In this document: positions 17,033 to 25,998 of the stretch, one piece after another
Layout: every line of letters starts with the position of its first letter
Position numbering within the stretch: the first letter of the stretch is position 1
From: Flavihumibacter cheonanensis
GTDB lineage: Bacteria; Bacteroidota; Bacteroidia; Chitinophagales; Chitinophagaceae
Reading direction: 5' to 3'
DNA: 64,000 bases
Assembly: GCF_022352215.1 (NCBI RefSeq)
Contig: NZ_JAKRWF010000004.1
Coordinates: 516,472 to 580,471 of the forward strand
The notes under the pieces: generated by a model
What the model was told of the DNA's origin: nothing
The model's input: only the letters and a program-made list of their open reading frames with translations
Database searches by the model: none
Position numbers and translations under genes: made by a program

Positions 17033-18643
17033 TTAGAAGCGCAGTTTGGGTCCGGCTGCCAAAATGGAGGCCGGTGTACCTGCTTCGTATTTTTTAAAGT
17101 TGTTGATAAATCGTTTCGCCAGTTCCTCTGCCTTTTCATCATAGGCAGCAGGATCAGCCCAGGTCTTGCGGGGATCCAGTAGTTCGGAAGGTACTCCGGC
17201 ACAACGAACCGGCATCTTCATTCCAAATACTGGATGCACCACTGTTTCCACTGCATCCAGACTTCCATTTAAAGCAGCTGAAATCATCGCCCGAGTATAC
17301 CCCAGCTTGATGCGGTTGCCAGTTCCGTACGGACCACCTGTCCAGCCTGTATTCACCATCCACACATTCACTTCCCCGGCCCGCAACTTTTCTCCCAGCA
17401 TCTCTGCGTACAAAGCCGGGTGCAGCGGAATAAAGGGGGCTCCAAAGCAGGCACTGAAAGTTGCTTTAGGTTCTGTTACGCCTGCTTCTGTTCCGGCTAC
17501 CTTGGCAGTATATCCAGAAATAAACTGGTACATAGCCTGCTCCGGGCTCAGTTTCGATATCGGAGGCAATACACCATAGGCATCACAGGTCAAAAAGAAA
17601 ATGTTTTTTGGAGCCGGACCAATAGATGGTTCCAATGCATTGCTGATATAATCCAGCGGATAGGAAACGCGGGTGTTTTCAGTGATCGATCCATCATCAA
17701 AATTGATGGTGCAGGTACCAGGATAAAAACGGGTATTTTCTACCAGTGCACCCGGACGGATAGCACTGAATATCTGGGGTTCTTTCTCTTCACTAAGGTT
17801 GATGCATTTGGCATAACAGCCTCCCTCAAAATTGAAGATAGTGGTATCACTCCAGCCATGTTCATCATCACCTATCAGGCGGCGGGCAGGATCTGCACTC
17901 AGGGTAGTTTTCCCGGTTCCGCTCAATCCAAAGAACAAGGCAGTATCACCCTGCTCGCCCATATTTGCAGAGCAATGCATGCTCAGCACATGATGGTCTT
18001 TGGGCAGGATAAAATTCAGCACCGTGAAAATGCCTTTTTTGGTTTCACCGGTATAACCGGTTCCGGCAATCAAAACGGTCTTGTACTTAAAGGAGATAAT
18101 CGCAGCATTGTGCTGGCGGGTTCCGGAAACAACCGGATCCAGCCTGAGCCCCGGAGCTGATAAAATCGTCCACTCGGGTTCAAAATTCTCCAACTCTTCC
18201 TCAGTCGGACGAATGAACATATTATAAGCAAACAAATTGATTGCCGGATGTTCATTCACCACCCGGATCGCCATGCGATACCGAGGGTCCGCACAGGCAA
18301 ATGCATCTCTAACCCAGATCTCCGGACACTCACTCAAATATTCCGTGATCTGTTTTTTAACTGCAAAAAAGTATTCCTCACGTATGGGCAGGTTAAATTC
18401 ATTCCAGTGAACGGATCCTTCACTGATCTCATCCTGCACAATGAATTTATCTTTTGGACTTCGACCTGTAAACTCACCGGTTTCAATCACCAGCGCCCCG
18501 GTATCGTTTAACATTCCCTGGTTTAAACGCAGGGTATCTTCAACTAATTCTTCGGGCTCGGATTGATAATGCACCTGGTCGCTGAGTTTTAATCCCATTG
18601 AAATCAGCTGATCACCAGGGAAAAAGATGGTAGGTACTGACAT
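17033..18643 (-). CDS. pckA: Phosphoenolpyruvate carboxykinase (ATP)
   Basis: 536 residues from the ATG at 18643 (a TTG three codons upstream is an alternative). The kinase loop GLSGTGKTT and the metal/ATP segment DDEHGWSD are both present. The oxaloacetate-site YTAKVAGTEAG and the FTGRSPKDKF segment are also present. The enzyme makes PEP from oxaloacetate with ATP, the entry step of gluconeogenesis. It is monocistronic, with its own terminator downstream. Confidence 0.97.
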   Translation of the reverse strand: MSVPTIFFPGDQLISMGLKLSDQVHYQSEPEELVEDTLRLNQGMLNDTGALVIETGEFTGRSPKDKFIVQDEISEGSVHWNEFNLPIREEYFFAVKKQITEYLSECPEIWVRDAFACADPRYRMAIRVVNEHPAINLFAYNMFIRPTEEELENFEPEWTILSAPGLRLDPVVSGTRQHNAAIISFKYKTVLIAGTGYTGETKKGIFTVLNFILPKDHHVLSMHCSANMGEQGDTALFFGLSGTGKTTLSADPARRLIGDDEHGWSDTTIFNFEGGCYAKCINLSEEKEPQIFSAIRPGALVENTRFYPGTCTINFDDGSITENTRVSYPLDYISNALEPSIGPAPKNIFFLTCDAYGVLPPISKLSPEQAMYQFISGYTAKVAGTEAGVTEPKATFSACFGAPFIPLHPALYAEMLGEKLRAGEVNVWMVNTGWTGGPYGTGNRIKLGYTRAMISAALNGSLDAVETVVHPVFGMKMPVRCAGVPSELLDPRKTWADPAAYDEKAEELAKRFINNFKKYEAGTPASILAAGPKLRF

Positions 18644-18665
18644 AGTATGCAAGCGTTTCTGCGGA

Positions 18666-18673
18666 CAAATCTA
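18666..18673 (-). promoter_or_regulatory. Possible -7 element of the pckA promoter
   Basis: Minus strand TAGATTTG fits the Bacteroidota -7 consensus TAnnTTTG, 22 bases before the ATG. No good -33 TTTG is at the expected distance, so the call is tentative. Confidence 0.35.
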
Positions 18674-18928
18674 AGAGTTGACCCTTAGTTCGCATAACAA
18701 TGTGTCAGGTGTACGCATATGGTTTTGTTTAACTAAAAGCCTGTTCTATTAAAAAATATCAAAAACAAAAACGATTAAATTTTGATTTATTCAAACTAAC
18801 GACTGTTAGTATTAGAGATTACCTATATTTTACAAATTCTGAAGCACGCCCCATCTTTAACAGAAAAGCAGAATTTTAGACCCATAAATAAAATCAGGCT
18901 TATTTTTAGAGCCCTGAAAATTAAGTAC

Positions 18929-20221
18929 ATGAAACACCTACCATTAGATTCCAACATCTTCATACAGAACCGCAAACGATTTGTCAAAGCCATGGACCCC
19001 ATGTCCATTGCCATCTTCAATAGCAATGATGAGCTGCCAACAAATGGAGATGCCCTTTATCCCTTCAAGCAAAACTCTGACCTATACTGGCTGACCGGTA
19101 TCCAGCAGGAAGATACCATGCTGCTGCTGGCGCCTTTTCACCCAGACCCTGCTATGCGCGAGGTATTGGTACTGGTGCGTCCCAATGAACTGAAAGAAAA
19201 ATGGGATGGTCACCGCCTGCGCAAACAGGAAGCTACTGCCATCTCTGGAATTAAAAACATTATCTGGCTGGATAGCCTGGATGCAGTGCTGCAACCCATG
19301 ATACATCTGGCTGATACCATTTACCTGAATACCAATGAAAATGATCGTAAGGCCAACCTGGTGCCGGTTCGCGATTATCGGTATGCAGAAGAGATGAAGC
19401 GTCGTTATCCCTTACATAACTACAAACGTTCGGCGCGCATCATGAAAGAACTCAGGGCGATTAAAACTCCCCAGGAAATTACTGTTATTCAACAGGCAAT
19501 CGATATCACTGAAAAAACCTTTCGCCGCCTGCTCGGATTCGTGAAACCCGGTGTGATGGAATATGAAATCGAAGCTGAGATCTACCATGAATTCCTGCGC
19601 AACCGATCTGTTGGTCCCGCTTATGGAAGCATCATTGCCAGTGGTGATCGTGCCCGCACCTTGCACTATGTTGAAAACAGCCGCGAGTGCCTCGATGGTG
19701 AACTCCTGCTGATGGATTTTGGTGCTGAATACGGAGGTTATAATGCAGATCTTACCCGCACCATTCCAGTAAATGGTAAATTCACCAAACGTCAGAAAGA
19801 AGTGTACAATGCCTGTCTGCATTTGCACAATTATGCCAAATCCATTCTCAAGCCTGGTATCACTGTTTTGCAATACACTGATAAAGTAGGGGAAGAAGCC
19901 ACCAAACAATTCCTCAAACTCGGCCTGCTCAACAAAGAAGCGATCAAAAACGAAGACCCGGAAAACCGCGCGTATAGAAAATACCTGTATCATGGTATTT
20001 CTCATCACCTGGGACTGGATGTGCACGATCTCGGAACCCGCACAGAACCTATTAAAGCAGGTATGGTATTCACCATTGAACCAGGCATTTATATTGAAGA
20101 AGAAAAAATGGGAATTCGCATTGAAAACAATTTCTGGATCACCCGCACCGGGAATAAAGACCTCATGGCTAATATTCCCATCAGTGCTGATGAAATAGAA
20201 CGTTTGATGAAATCCAAATAA
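18929..20221 (+). CDS. Xaa-Pro aminopeptidase (M24B family)
   Basis: 430 residues, two-domain aminopeptidase P layout: an N-terminal creatinase-like domain (SNDELPTNGDALYPFKQNSDLYWLTG) and a C-terminal pita-bread domain. Metal ligands are visible in MDFGAEYGGYNADLTRTI (two Asp), YHGISHHLGLDVHD (His) and FTIEPGIYIEEE with IENNFWIT (Glu residues). It cleaves N-terminal residues before proline. It stands upstream of pssA with 26 bases between. Confidence 0.94.
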   Translation: MKHLPLDSNIFIQNRKRFVKAMDPMSIAIFNSNDELPTNGDALYPFKQNSDLYWLTGIQQEDTMLLLAPFHPDPAMREVLVLVRPNELKEKWDGHRLRKQEATAISGIKNIIWLDSLDAVLQPMIHLADTIYLNTNENDRKANLVPVRDYRYAEEMKRRYPLHNYKRSARIMKELRAIKTPQEITVIQQAIDITEKTFRRLLGFVKPGVMEYEIEAEIYHEFLRNRSVGPAYGSIIASGDRARTLHYVENSRECLDGELLLMDFGAEYGGYNADLTRTIPVNGKFTKRQKEVYNACLHLHNYAKSILKPGITVLQYTDKVGEEATKQFLKLGLLNKEAIKNEDPENRAYRKYLYHGISHHLGLDVHDLGTRTEPIKAGMVFTIEPGIYIEEEKMGIRIENNFWITRTGNKDLMANIPISADEIERLMKSK

Positions 20222-20247
20222 ACTAACGCCCACCGCTAACCGATAAC

Positions 20248-21012
20248 ATGAAACAAATTCCCAACCTCTTTACCCTGCTCAACCTGGTGCTGGGTTTCCT
20301 TGCCATTATCACGATCCTGCAAAATGGTATCATCATCGCCAATGGACCGGCTGGTGAATACCTGCTCGATATGCCCGAGAAAATCTACCTGGCATCCCTG
20401 TTTATTGCATTGGCCGCTGTTGTAGATTTTTTCGACGGATTTGTTGCACGCCTGCTGAAAGCCAGTTCTGAAATGGGCAAACAACTCGACTCGCTTGCTG
20501 ATGTAGTAAGCTTTGGTGTTGCACCCGGATTGATTCTCTATCAATTCCTACGGCTCAGCCTGGCAAAAGAGGTAAACGGATTGGATGCTTCTATTTGGTG
20601 GACCTTACCTGCTGTGCTGGTGCCCTGCGCTGCAGCCTATCGCCTGGCAAGATTCAACATTGATACCACACAATCATACGGTTTCAAAGGTGTTCCGGTT
20701 CCCGCAGTTGGATTATTGATTGCTTCTTTTCCGCTTTTGTATTGGTCTGCTAACACAGCCTGGGCAGCCAATCTCTTATTAAATAAATGGGTGCTCTATG
20801 CCATCATCTTACTGGTGAGTTACCTAATGGTTAGCACGCTGCCTATCATGGCATTTAAATTCAAAAGTTTTGGATTCAAAGAGAACATGCCCAAATACCT
20901 GGTGATTATCGTTGCCATTCTTGCAGCCTTCTTATTGAAATGGGCTGCCATGCCGGTCGTGTTCCTCGTTTATATTATTGTATCTTTGGCCTTTAAAAAC
21001 AAAACAGAATGA
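20248..21012 (+). CDS. pssA: CDP-diacylglycerol--serine O-phosphatidyltransferase
   Basis: 254 residues, integral membrane protein. The CDP-alcohol phosphotransferase motif D-x2-DG-x2-AR-x8-G-x3-D-x3-D is seen as DFFDGFVAR, then GKQLDSLAD (about 62-86). Several hydrophobic helices follow to the C-terminus. It makes phosphatidylserine, precursor of phosphatidylethanolamine. It overlaps purS by 4 bases, so the two share a transcript with rsmI. Confidence 0.94.
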   Translation: MKQIPNLFTLLNLVLGFLAIITILQNGIIIANGPAGEYLLDMPEKIYLASLFIALAAVVDFFDGFVARLLKASSEMGKQLDSLADVVSFGVAPGLILYQFLRLSLAKEVNGLDASIWWTLPAVLVPCAAAYRLARFNIDTTQSYGFKGVPVPAVGLLIASFPLLYWSANTAWAANLLLNKWVLYAIILLVSYLMVSTLPIMAFKFKSFGFKENMPKYLVIIVAILAAFLLKWAAMPVVFLVYIIVSLAFKNKTE

Positions 21013-21254
21013 CTTTCGCAGTTCAGGTTAAAGTAATGCCTTTGAAAGAGTTGCTGGATCCCCAGGGTAAAGCCGTTATGGGCGGATTGGGAAATCTGGG
21101 CCTCAACGCTATCCAGGATGTTCGCATTGGAAAAAATATCAGTCTCCAGGTGGAAGCCAATTCTGCAGATGAAGCCCGCGCCATCGCTGAGCAGGCAGCT
21201 AAAAAATTATTGGCCAACCCCGTTATGGAGCAATTTGAGATAAGCGTGCAGTAA
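21009..21254 (+). CDS. purS: Phosphoribosylformylglycinamidine synthase subunit PurS
   Basis: 81 residues, the normal PurS length. It has the beta strand AVQVKVMPLKELLDPQGKAV and the GLGNLGL and VRIGKNISL segments that define the family. PurS bridges PurL and PurQ in the fourth step of purine synthesis. Its start overlaps the pssA stop (ATGA), and its stop overlaps the rsmI start (TAATG), a tight three-gene operon of unrelated functions. Confidence 0.93.
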   Translation: MTFAVQVKVMPLKELLDPQGKAVMGGLGNLGLNAIQDVRIGKNISLQVEANSADEARAIAEQAAKKLLANPVMEQFEISVQ

Positions 21255-21922
21255 TGCTTTATCTGGTTCCTTCGCCAATCGGCAATTTGCAGGATATCAC
21301 CCTTCGCGCACTGGATGTGCTGAAACAGGTGGATGTTATCCTCGCAGAAGATACCCGAAACAGCGCCCGCCTGCTGAATCATTTTCAGATTCAAAAACCG
21401 CTGACTCCCTATCACCAGCACAATGAACACAAAGTGTTGCAACACCTCGTGGATCAACTGGTGGCAGGAAAAAATATGGCTGTACTCACGGATGCAGGTA
21501 CTCCCGGTATCTCGGATCCGGCCTTCCTGCTGGTGCGTGAATGCATCCGAAACAATGTGAAGGTCGAAACCCTCCCGGGCGCCACTGCCTTTGTGCCTGC
21601 CCTGGTAAACAGTGGGCTGCCGATCAATCGCTTCTGCTTTGAAGGTTTTCTTCCCCTTAAAAAAGGAAGACAAACCCTGCTCAAAAAACTGGCTACCGAA
21701 GAGCGCACCATGGTTTTTTATGAATCCCCCATGCGCCTGGTGAAAACCCTGGAAGAACTGCAAACTTATTTTGGGCCTGATCGTCAGGCTGCTGTATCCA
21801 GGGAGTTGACCAAACTTTTCGAAGAAACCAAACGCGGCACCCTGGCAGAACTGGCACAATATTTCGGTACCAAACCGGTAAAAGGGGAGATTGTACTGGT
21901 AGTTGAAGGTACAACTGCCTGA
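21254..21922 (+). CDS. rsmI: 16S rRNA (cytidine(1402)-2'-O)-methyltransferase
   Basis: 222 residues with the tetrapyrrole-methylase-like fold. Conserved segments: PSPIGNLQDITLRAL at the N-terminus, AEDTRNSARLLNHF, LTDAGTPGISDPAFLLVRE and the closing GEIVLVVEG. It 2'-O-methylates C1402 in the ribosomal P-site using SAM. It is at the short end for the family, lacking the C-terminal extension. It is the last gene of the pssA-purS-rsmI operon. Confidence 0.94.
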   Translation: MLYLVPSPIGNLQDITLRALDVLKQVDVILAEDTRNSARLLNHFQIQKPLTPYHQHNEHKVLQHLVDQLVAGKNMAVLTDAGTPGISDPAFLLVRECIRNNVKVETLPGATAFVPALVNSGLPINRFCFEGFLPLKKGRQTLLKKLATEERTMVFYESPMRLVKTLEELQTYFGPDRQAAVSRELTKLFEETKRGTLAELAQYFGTKPVKGEIVLVVEGTTA

Positions 21923-21970
21923 TTTTTAGGATTTCCTTATCATGTGGTTAAGGATATTTGTATATTATCA

Positions 21971-22432
21971 ATGAACGTCAATATGAGATCTGTACTGTTT
22001 GGATTACTTGTTCTGACCGGAATTGCGATCACTCAGCCCTTAAATGCCCAGATCCGTAAAATTCCTGCCGTAGTTACGGATGCGTTTAAATACAAATACC
22101 GGAACGCGGAAAGTGTGGAATGGAAAGATAAACTCTCCCATTTTGTTGTTTACTTCCAATTAGGTGGCGATAAATACGAAGCCTACTTTAAAAACGATGG
22201 CACCTGGACCGGCTCCCAAAAAGAAATCACCCAGGAGGATCTGCCGGAGGAAGTAATGGAGGGACTTGACAAGAGCAAATACGCCGACTGGGAAATTGTT
22301 GGCTACTTTGAGCTCATCCAGCCCAGCGATAAAACCGAGTACCGCCTGCTGGTGAGTAAATCAGATTTGAATAAACGCGACCTGACCTTCTCCAAAGAAG
22401 GACGACTGGTACGCGATAAACTCACTCTCTAA
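21971..22432 (+). CDS. PepSY-like (DUF2874) exported protein
   Basis: 153 residues from the ATG at 21971 (the ATG at 21983 is nearly as good, and an ATG at 21944 would lengthen the signal). A signal peptide ends around NAQIRK. The mature part has the BLIP-like PepSY repeat pattern: PAVVTDAFKYKYRNAESVEW, then YEAYFKNDGTW, twice. Such proteins in Bacteroidota are periplasmic and of unknown function, possibly inhibitors of peptidases. An M1 metallopeptidase gene follows directly, which is suggestive. Confidence 0.82.
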   Translation: MNVNMRSVLFGLLVLTGIAITQPLNAQIRKIPAVVTDAFKYKYRNAESVEWKDKLSHFVVYFQLGGDKYEAYFKNDGTWTGSQKEITQEDLPEEVMEGLDKSKYADWEIVGYFELIQPSDKTEYRLLVSKSDLNKRDLTFSKEGRLVRDKLTL

Positions 22433-22505
22433 GATTTCCAAAGCTCCCGCTTAAGTCTTGGCATTTTTTCTGAAATTTACCGTTTCAGCTTATCAACACG
22501 CGCAT

Positions 22506-24440
22506 ATGAAAAAACATTTGTCCTGGTTACTTATCTGTTTAGTGGTAGTCAACTCCTCTCTAACGGCCCAGCCTAGTCGCTGGCAGCAGGAGGTCGACTA
22601 CAAAATGACGATCGATATGGATGTCAAGACCAATCGCTTCACTGGCAAGCAGGTTTTGACCTACACCAACAATTCCCCCGACACCCTAAAAAAGATTTAC
22701 TACCATCTTTACTGGAATGCTTTTCAGCCAAACAGTATGATGGATGTGAGAAGCCAGGAACTGGGTAAAAACAAAATTGGCAATCGCGCCGACTGGGATC
22801 CCCGGGTACGCGATCGAATTGCCAACCTGAAGCCGGATGAAATAGGATACCAGCGGGTGAAATCTCTCAAAATGAATGGTGTGGATCAGCCCTTCAAAGA
22901 GCAGGAAACCATCCTGGAAGTGACACTCACCAAACCTATTCTGCCCAAAACCAAAGTGGTGTTGAATATGGACTTCGAAGCCCAGGTTCCCCTGCAGGTT
23001 CGTCGAGCTGGCAGAGACAACCCCAACACCGGTGTTCGGTATTCCATGGCACAATGGTATCCCAAACTGGCGGAATACGATTATGAAGGCTGGCATCCGA
23101 ATCCCTATATCGCCCGCGAATTCTATGGCGTTTGGGGTGATTTTGATGTGAAGATCAGCATCGATCGTAACTATATGATTGGTGGTACCGGTTACCTGCA
23201 AAATGCACAGGCAATCGGATTTGGATACGAGGCTCCGGGTACCAAACCTGTGGTGCCAAATACACCCAAGCTCACCTGGCATTTCACTGCTCCCAATGTG
23301 CACGATTTTATGTGGGCAGCAGATCCAGAATTCAAACATGTAGTTCGCCAGGTTCCAAATGGTCCAACGATTCACGTATTATATAATGACAAACCGAATG
23401 ATGCAGCAAATGATGCGGCCTGGACCAAAGTGGCGGATGCTGCTGTAGCGGTATTGCCATTCATTGAAAGCAAATTCGGTAAGTATCCTTATAAGCAATA
23501 TTCGTTTATCCATGGTGGTGATGGTGGTATGGAATATCCCATGTCTACGCTCCTGGCCGGCCCCAGTCTTGGTACTGCTTTCCACGAATGGATGCATAGC
23601 TGGTACCAGATGATTCTCGGCACCAATGAAAGCAAATATGCCTGGATGGATGAGGGTTTCACTTCCTTTGGGGAAAGCCTGGTTACGGAATATTATCAAA
23701 CGCTGGATAAAGAGAAAGCCGCTATTACATCAGCAGGAGTGAGCACTGGTCCCAAGCGTTCTATCGTGGATCCCGCCATGAAAGAGAATCCGCATGCAGG
23801 TTCTTATCAAAGCTATTTTGCGCTCGTTAGAAGCGGTCTCGAAGAACCCATGACTACCCATTCAGATCATTTCGAAACCAATTTTGCATATAGTATTGCC
23901 TCTTATTCCAAAGGAGAAGTATTCTTGGAGCAACTGGGTTATATTGTTGGCGCACAAGTGCGCGATCAGATCCTATTGGATTATTACAACCAGTGGAAAT
24001 TCAAACATCCCAATGTGCATGATTTCATCCGGGTGGCAGAAAAGAGATCCGGTATTGAACTCGACTGGTACCAGGAATACTGGGTGAATACTACCAAAAC
24101 CATCGACTATGGTATCGACAGTTTGTTTGAGCAGTCAGGTTCTACGAATATCCGACTGAAGAGAACCGGTAAAATGCCTATGCCAATTGATGTGGTGATT
24201 ACATTCCGCGATGGCACCAAAGAATTACATTATGTACCCATGTACCTGATGTTTGGCAGCAAACCGGTGGAAGATCCTTCCATCACCCGCAAAGTATACG
24301 ATGCCTGGAAATGGACACATCCTACTTTCCAGATCAGCACCAACAGAAAACTGCAGGATATAAAATCCGTTGAAATCGATCCATCCGGACGTATGGCGGA
24401 TGTAAATCCGAGAGATAATAAACTGGAATTGAATTGGTAA
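22506..24440 (+). CDS. M1 family metallopeptidase, exported
   Basis: 644 residues from the ATG at 22506, chosen because MKKHLSWLLICLVVVNSS starts a clean signal peptide ending TAQ. Zinc site HEWMH, followed 18 residues later by Glu in WMDEGFTSFGES, the M1 gluzincin pattern. The exopeptidase GAMEN motif is replaced by GGMEYP, as in many Bacteroidota M1 homologues. It is predicted to be a periplasmic or outer-membrane aminopeptidase. Confidence 0.93.
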   Translation: MKKHLSWLLICLVVVNSSLTAQPSRWQQEVDYKMTIDMDVKTNRFTGKQVLTYTNNSPDTLKKIYYHLYWNAFQPNSMMDVRSQELGKNKIGNRADWDPRVRDRIANLKPDEIGYQRVKSLKMNGVDQPFKEQETILEVTLTKPILPKTKVVLNMDFEAQVPLQVRRAGRDNPNTGVRYSMAQWYPKLAEYDYEGWHPNPYIAREFYGVWGDFDVKISIDRNYMIGGTGYLQNAQAIGFGYEAPGTKPVVPNTPKLTWHFTAPNVHDFMWAADPEFKHVVRQVPNGPTIHVLYNDKPNDAANDAAWTKVADAAVAVLPFIESKFGKYPYKQYSFIHGGDGGMEYPMSTLLAGPSLGTAFHEWMHSWYQMILGTNESKYAWMDEGFTSFGESLVTEYYQTLDKEKAAITSAGVSTGPKRSIVDPAMKENPHAGSYQSYFALVRSGLEEPMTTHSDHFETNFAYSIASYSKGEVFLEQLGYIVGAQVRDQILLDYYNQWKFKHPNVHDFIRVAEKRSGIELDWYQEYWVNTTKTIDYGIDSLFEQSGSTNIRLKRTGKMPMPIDVVITFRDGTKELHYVPMYLMFGSKPVEDPSITRKVYDAWKWTHPTFQISTNRKLQDIKSVEIDPSGRMADVNPRDNKLELNW

Positions 24441-24466
24441 TTACACCAAAAAAGAAAAGTCCCTAT

Positions 24467-24497
24467 ATTAAAGCCGTTGCACTGCGACGGCTTTAAT
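24467..24497 (+). terminator. Hairpin terminator after the M1 gene
   Basis: Stem ATTAAAGCCGT / ACGGCTTTAAT (24467-24477 and 24487-24497), 9-base loop. The T run is short, so strength is uncertain. Confidence 0.65.
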
Positions 24498-24639
24498 TAT
24501 TGTGGACAGCATAAGGTGTTTCGAGTGGTTGAGGAGGTAAGGTAAGGCTAATGATTAACGTTATTTGAGGCATCCCTTCTCGAGCAACAAAAATAGACTA
24601 ACCTAATTCCTGTCCTATACCACAAAGTGGGTATTTTGA

Positions 24640-25290
24640 CTACCTTCCGAAGAACTTATTGACTGCTTCCACCCGGTTGTTAACATGCAGTTTTTCGTAA
24701 ATATGATACACGTGTTTACGCACAGTCTCCTGACTGATAAAGAGTTGTGCGGAAATTTCTTTATACAGCAGGCCTTTTGCCAGCAATTCGAGGATTTCTT
24801 TCTCTCTGTTTGATAGTACGCCGAGTTTGGCATCATTTCCTCCAACCAGGCTCTCCTGCACCGGTCCCCGGTTTTGAAAAGCAGTTACCACTTTCCGGGC
24901 AATCTGGCTACTCATAGGTGCACCGCCTTCACTGAGTTCGCGGATGGATTCCAGTAATTTGATAGGAGAGGTCTTCTTCAGAATATACCCATTGGCACCT
25001 GCACTAAGGGCTTCGAAGATTTTTTCATCTTCCTCATACACTGTGCACATCATAAAGAGTACGTCAGGATTGGAAGGCTTGAGCCGTCGAACACACTCAA
25101 TGCCACTGATTCCTCCCAGGTTGATATCCATCAATACCACATTGGGTTTCAGGATGGGAATTTTTTCCATTGCGGATTCCCCGCTTGCAAAACTGCCTAA
25201 CAATTCATACTCGTCAGATAGCCGCACAATCTCTTCCAATGCATGCCGGATGTCATTGGTATCATCCACAATACAAACAGTAATTGCCAT
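24640..25290 (-). CDS. NarL/FixJ-type response regulator
   Basis: 216 residues. The receiver domain has acidic pair DD (9-10) and phospho-acceptor D55 in VVLMDINLGG. The LuxR-type HTH at about 150-210 reads LSNREKEILELLAKGL with VRKHVYHIYEKL. No histidine kinase is adjacent, so it is an orphan here; in Bacteroidota such regulators often pair with distant LytS/DesK-like kinases. It is followed on the same strand-side by rsmG transcribed in the same direction upstream. Confidence 0.93.
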   Translation of the reverse strand: MAITVCIVDDTNDIRHALEEIVRLSDEYELLGSFASGESAMEKIPILKPNVVLMDINLGGISGIECVRRLKPSNPDVLFMMCTVYEEDEKIFEALSAGANGYILKKTSPIKLLESIRELSEGGAPMSSQIARKVVTAFQNRGPVQESLVGGNDAKLGVLSNREKEILELLAKGLLYKEISAQLFISQETVRKHVYHIYEKLHVNNRVEAVNKFFGR

Positions 25291-25347
25291 CGTACAAAGG
25301 TCTAGGAAATTTCGCGGGTATTCAATACTACTTTGTGGTAGTACAAT

Positions 25348-25998
25348 TTATTTGTGAACGTACAAAAGGTATTTTTCCCGGTAGTAGTCAAGCGGAAACA
25401 GTTCATAGATTTCCATCACCCGGGGCCGCAAACGTGATTCAGATATCTCCTGTCCCAGGTCTCCGCCCTTCAAACAGATCAGCCCGCTTGCCGGGAAATT
25501 TCCCTCAGACGGACGTTTATTCAGCACCGGCCTGGCCCATTGCCATAAGTCTTTTAAAGGGGCTACTGCCCTGGAAACAACATAATCAAATTTGCGATCC
25601 TTGATGTCTTCTACGCGTGTATGGCGGGTGGTTACATTCATAAGGCCTATTGCTGCAGCCACTTCTTTCACCACGGTGAGTTTTTTATTGATGCTATCCG
25701 CCAGCAGAAATTCCACTTCCGGAAAATAGATCGCGAGAGGAATGCCTGGAAAACCACCACCAGTGCCAATATCCAATATTTTGGCACCTGCAGGAAATTC
25801 AAATGCCGCAGCAATTGCCAGGGAATGCAGCACATGATTCTCATACAGATGATCAATATCCTTTCTTGAAATCACATTGATCTTGCTGTTCCAATCGCGA
25901 TACAGTTCATCCAGCGCAGCCAGTTGTTCCAGTTGGCGTGGGGTGAAATCCGCAAAGAATTCAGTTATCAGGTCCAGTTTTGACGAGGCTTTTTCCAT
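25348..25998 (-). CDS. rsmG: 16S rRNA (guanine(527)-N7)-methyltransferase
   Basis: 216 residues from the ATG at 25998; an ATG 57 bases upstream lies deep inside the preceding gene and adds residues unlike the family. The SAM-binding motif ILDIGTGGGFPGIPLAI is the RsmG hallmark, preceded by the SRKDIDHLYENHVLHSL segment. It methylates G527 of 16S rRNA; loss gives low-level streptomycin resistance in other bacteria. The start overlaps the end of the glycosyltransferase gene by 31 bases. Confidence 0.95.
   Translation of the reverse strand: MEKASSKLDLITEFFADFTPRQLEQLAALDELYRDWNSKINVISRKDIDHLYENHVLHSLAIAAAFEFPAGAKILDIGTGGGFPGIPLAIYFPEVEFLLADSINKKLTVVKEVAAAIGLMNVTTRHTRVEDIKDRKFDYVVSRAVAPLKDLWQWARPVLNKRPSEGNFPASGLICLKGGDLGQEISESRLRPRVMEIYELFPLDYYREKYLLYVHK

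Noticed and set aside
16876..17202. N-terminal extension of the DUF922-like protein
   Set aside because: It runs across two hairpins and the 3' end of pckA and has no family similarity.
24640..25290. Two-component system
   Set aside because: Only the response regulator is present; no kinase gene is adjacent.
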